64,000 nucleotides of DNA from Bettongia penicillata ogilbyi (lineage: Eukaryota; Chordata; Mammalia; Diprotodontia; Potoroidae). Of the stretch, positions 61,860 to 64,000 are shown piece by piece. Made by a program: the position numbers and the translations under genes. Location: assembly GCA_023548195.1 (NCBI GenBank), contig JAJHZJ010000575.1, positions 2,897,359-2,961,358 of the forward strand, given 5' to 3'. Below the pieces are notes generated by a model. It had not been told where the DNA came from and searched no databases. It saw only the letters and a list, made by a program, of their open reading frames with translations. Each line of letters starts with the position of its first letter. Positions within the stretch are counted from its first letter, which is position 1.

Positions 61860-63365
61860 GGTGTTGGAGAGAGAAAGCCGGCAAGAAAGGGCTAGAAGCT
61901 AGGGAATTCCTTGTTGCTTGAACCTAGACCTTTTTGAGCAGAAATGCGACGTGATGGAACTTTATTTTAGGAAATTAGTTATTAATTTGGCAGTCACATG
62001 GAAGAGGGATTGGAAAGGGGTGAGACTGGAGGCAGGGAGGTCAGTGAGGAGGCTAATGCAGTAGCCAAGGGGAGAGGTCATGACTGATTTAAGGGAAAAC
62101 TATTGGTTGTGATTGGAAGGGCCAGTTTCTGCTATGGGAGCGAGCCATCAGATCAAAACTGTGGTGCAGCCATAACCCCAGAACATTCCCTGTCACCAGA
62201 ACCTAACCATAGCCCTAGAAGAGGATCTTTTTTTTTCAATCATTAAACATAAATACAAAAGCTCAAATACATAAAGAGAAAGAAAAAAGAAACAGGCTGT
62301 AAACTTAAATATTTAAATTTAAATACAAAATAAGAAAAAGGAAAAATCATGCCATGTGCACAGCAGAACATAAGAGAGTATTCAAAGTATACAGCAATAA
62401 ATTTTCACTTCAAGAAAGCCTATACAATAAATACTGCACACTGTGTTCAGCACTTTCCATCTTTGCTTCCCTGTAAGTTTTCTTTTGTTCTCTGCTGTGT
62501 GCTTTTTACTTTGTTCTTTCTCTCCCTTTCCTCCTCCCCCACCTCACCTACCCCCTAGAAGGGATCTTAGAGGAAGCCCAGAAAGGGCAGTGACTTGCCC
62601 AGGGTCACACAGATCATGATAGGTAAGCCACTTGACACCCAGTCCAGGGGCAACTCCCCTCCATACTCTGATTCTGGTTAGCCCATTTGGCATCAGGCTT
62701 GTTTGATGTTCTCAAGCTAAGTTATCACACAAATGAGTTATTATTCATTAACTCTCTGAGAAAAACCAATAGACACCCACTCAGCTTTGATCCTGCCCAG
62801 GCAAGACTTTCTGGACTCAGAGAGCCAAAGGCTAGTGAACATGGAGGCTACTCCAGGTCTCCAGCATAATTTATTTTATTAATGACCAGAACTTCAGCAA
62901 GCCCATGGTCCATTCATGGAGGGCTCTTCCATTCCCTATTGGTGACCATATGCCCCCAAAGTCAAACTGGACCAAGAGCATGGCCAGGTTGTAGAGTAGT
63001 CATATGTTTCCAGAGAACTTGATTGATGTGGCTTGTCCACACCATGAATGCTGAAAGGTCCTGGACACCCAAGCATGGCCTGGACTTTCGACACTTAGTA
63101 GATCGGGACTTTTCAGTGAGGTCTGGGCCTCTTGGGGACATCCTCAACTCTTCCTTCTTCCTCTCCCAACTACCCCCTTTCCTCTACTATCAGTCCCCAA
63201 GTCTTATAAAAATCTTAATTCTGCCAAGATCATTTGGGTGATATTGAGCAGTCTCTTAACGTCTAAGCGTCAGCACCCTCCTCTAAAATGGAGAGGGGAA
63301 ATAGATGACCTGTGAGAAGCCTTCCTGCTCTAAATCTAGGATCTTCAACTCTATCCCTATTCACA
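61860..63365. other. Repeat-rich sequence, no gene seen
   Basis: 61930-62180 resembles the ancient repeat family ('GGAGGCTAATGCAGTAGCC'). 62225-62560 is A-rich, then pyrimidine-rich, possibly an L1-type tail. 62565-62650 is MIR-like. No coding signal. Confidence 0.4.
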
Positions 63366-63369
63366 GGCA

Positions 63370-63880
63370 GCCCCTCATGGGCTCTCACTTCACCCTTGTT
63401 CTCTAGTCTTATCTCCCTCCCACCTTCCACCTATCTGACCAGCTGATAAAGTGATATTCTTAAAGCCCAAGTCAGACTGAAGCACGTCCTCACTCAAGAA
63501 GCTGTGGTGGCTCCACGTTGTTTCTTGGATCAAATGCAAATGCTAAATCTCTTCATAACCTGGATCTGGTCTACCTTGCCATACCTTAAACACCTTGGTC
63601 TCCTTCATGGACCCTATTCCAGCCAGCCAGGTCTTCTGGAAACTTCCATCTTTCTCTAACCCTAACCCTAATTTTGACTCCAATTCCAGCTCTGACTCTG
63701 ACCTGAAACTCATATGTGGGCACTTTATGTGCCTGAAATCTCCCTCCTACCCCCTTCCCTTTTAGAATCGCTCCCTTCAAAAATGGTTTGTGTCACCCCT
63801 ACAGAAGCTTTTCCTCGTTCCACCAGTTGTTAGCACTTTCTTCCACTCCATTTTGATCTGCACATATTTTGTATTTACTA
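63370..63880 (+). mobile_element. L2-type LINE 3' end
   Basis: 'CTTGGATCAAATGCAAATGC', 'ATAACCTGGATCTGGTCTACC' and a short CCCTAA-type run near 63658-63670 within otherwise L2-like order. Confidence 0.5.
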
Positions 63881-64000
63881 GTGTAACAGAGTTTTGCCCT
63901 CTGTTCAGACCACCCATGATGGAGACATCCACAGGAGAGATGTTGGGAATCTGCTTCCATGAGACAGGAGACCTGACATCTCCCACATGTGATCTGGGCA

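Noticed and set aside
63655..63672. CCCTAA-type telomere-like repeat
   Set aside because: Only two to three units inside L2-like sequence; too short to call an interstitial telomere.
59162..64000. Search for AHSG exons upstream of FETUB
   Set aside because: No fetuin-A-like cystatin exon was found on either strand; the interval holds a pseudogene and repeats.

Overview
This window is intron-rich vertebrate DNA. The density of MAR1/MIR-type tRNA-derived SINEs, an RTE-clade LINE with RTE-derived SINEs, and L1 copies with marsupial-type 3' ends suggests a marsupial; the species cannot be fixed from the sequence. All three real genes lie on the minus strand and encode liver-secreted type-3 cystatin superfamily plasma proteins. 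Right to left (5' to 3') they are FETUB (fetuin-B, 7 coding exons, complete, 375 residues), HRG (histidine-rich glycoprotein, 7 coding exons, complete, 540 residues) and the first three coding exons of KNG1 (kininogen-1, which runs off the left edge). This is the same order and common orientation as the mammalian AHSG-FETUB-HRG-KNG1 cluster. AHSG is not in the window and would be expected beyond the right edge.

Layout: 1-2430 KNG1 intron 3, repeats only; 2431-10238 KNG1 exons 3, 2 and 1; 10239-20900 intergenic, with an RTE element carrying an inverted 5' end and L1, L2 and SINE debris; 20903-40106 HRG, whose introns hold an ORF1-only L1 copy (22376-25365), a CR1/L3 remnant, a processed LDHA pseudogene (31085-32715) and long simple repeats; 40107-43461 HRG promoter region, a tandem duplication of about 190 bp split by a second ORF1-only L1 (40446-43348); 43462-49290 intergenic repeats; 49291-59161 FETUB; 59162-64000 upstream sequence with a processed SLC25A6 pseudogene and L2-type repeats.

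The three genes share architecture: exons 1 to 3 of each encode one cystatin domain with intron phases 0, 0, 1, and HRG and FETUB continue with matching second-domain exons. The proteins act in plasma: kininogen in contact activation and kinin release, HRG as a metal, heparin and plasminogen-binding adaptor, and fetuin-B as an inhibitor of the astacin protease ovastacin.

The most unusual observations concern HRG. (1) Exon 5 carries a proline-rich expansion that replaces the position of the redox cysteine known as Cys185 in human HRG and puts a cysteine at the far end of the insert. (2) The promoter is tandemly duplicated and interrupted by a retrotransposon with a clean 16-bp target-site duplication. 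(3) The histidine-rich region is built on an HGPHx unit rather than the human GHHPH unit. (4) A polyadenylation hexamer overlaps the stop codon.
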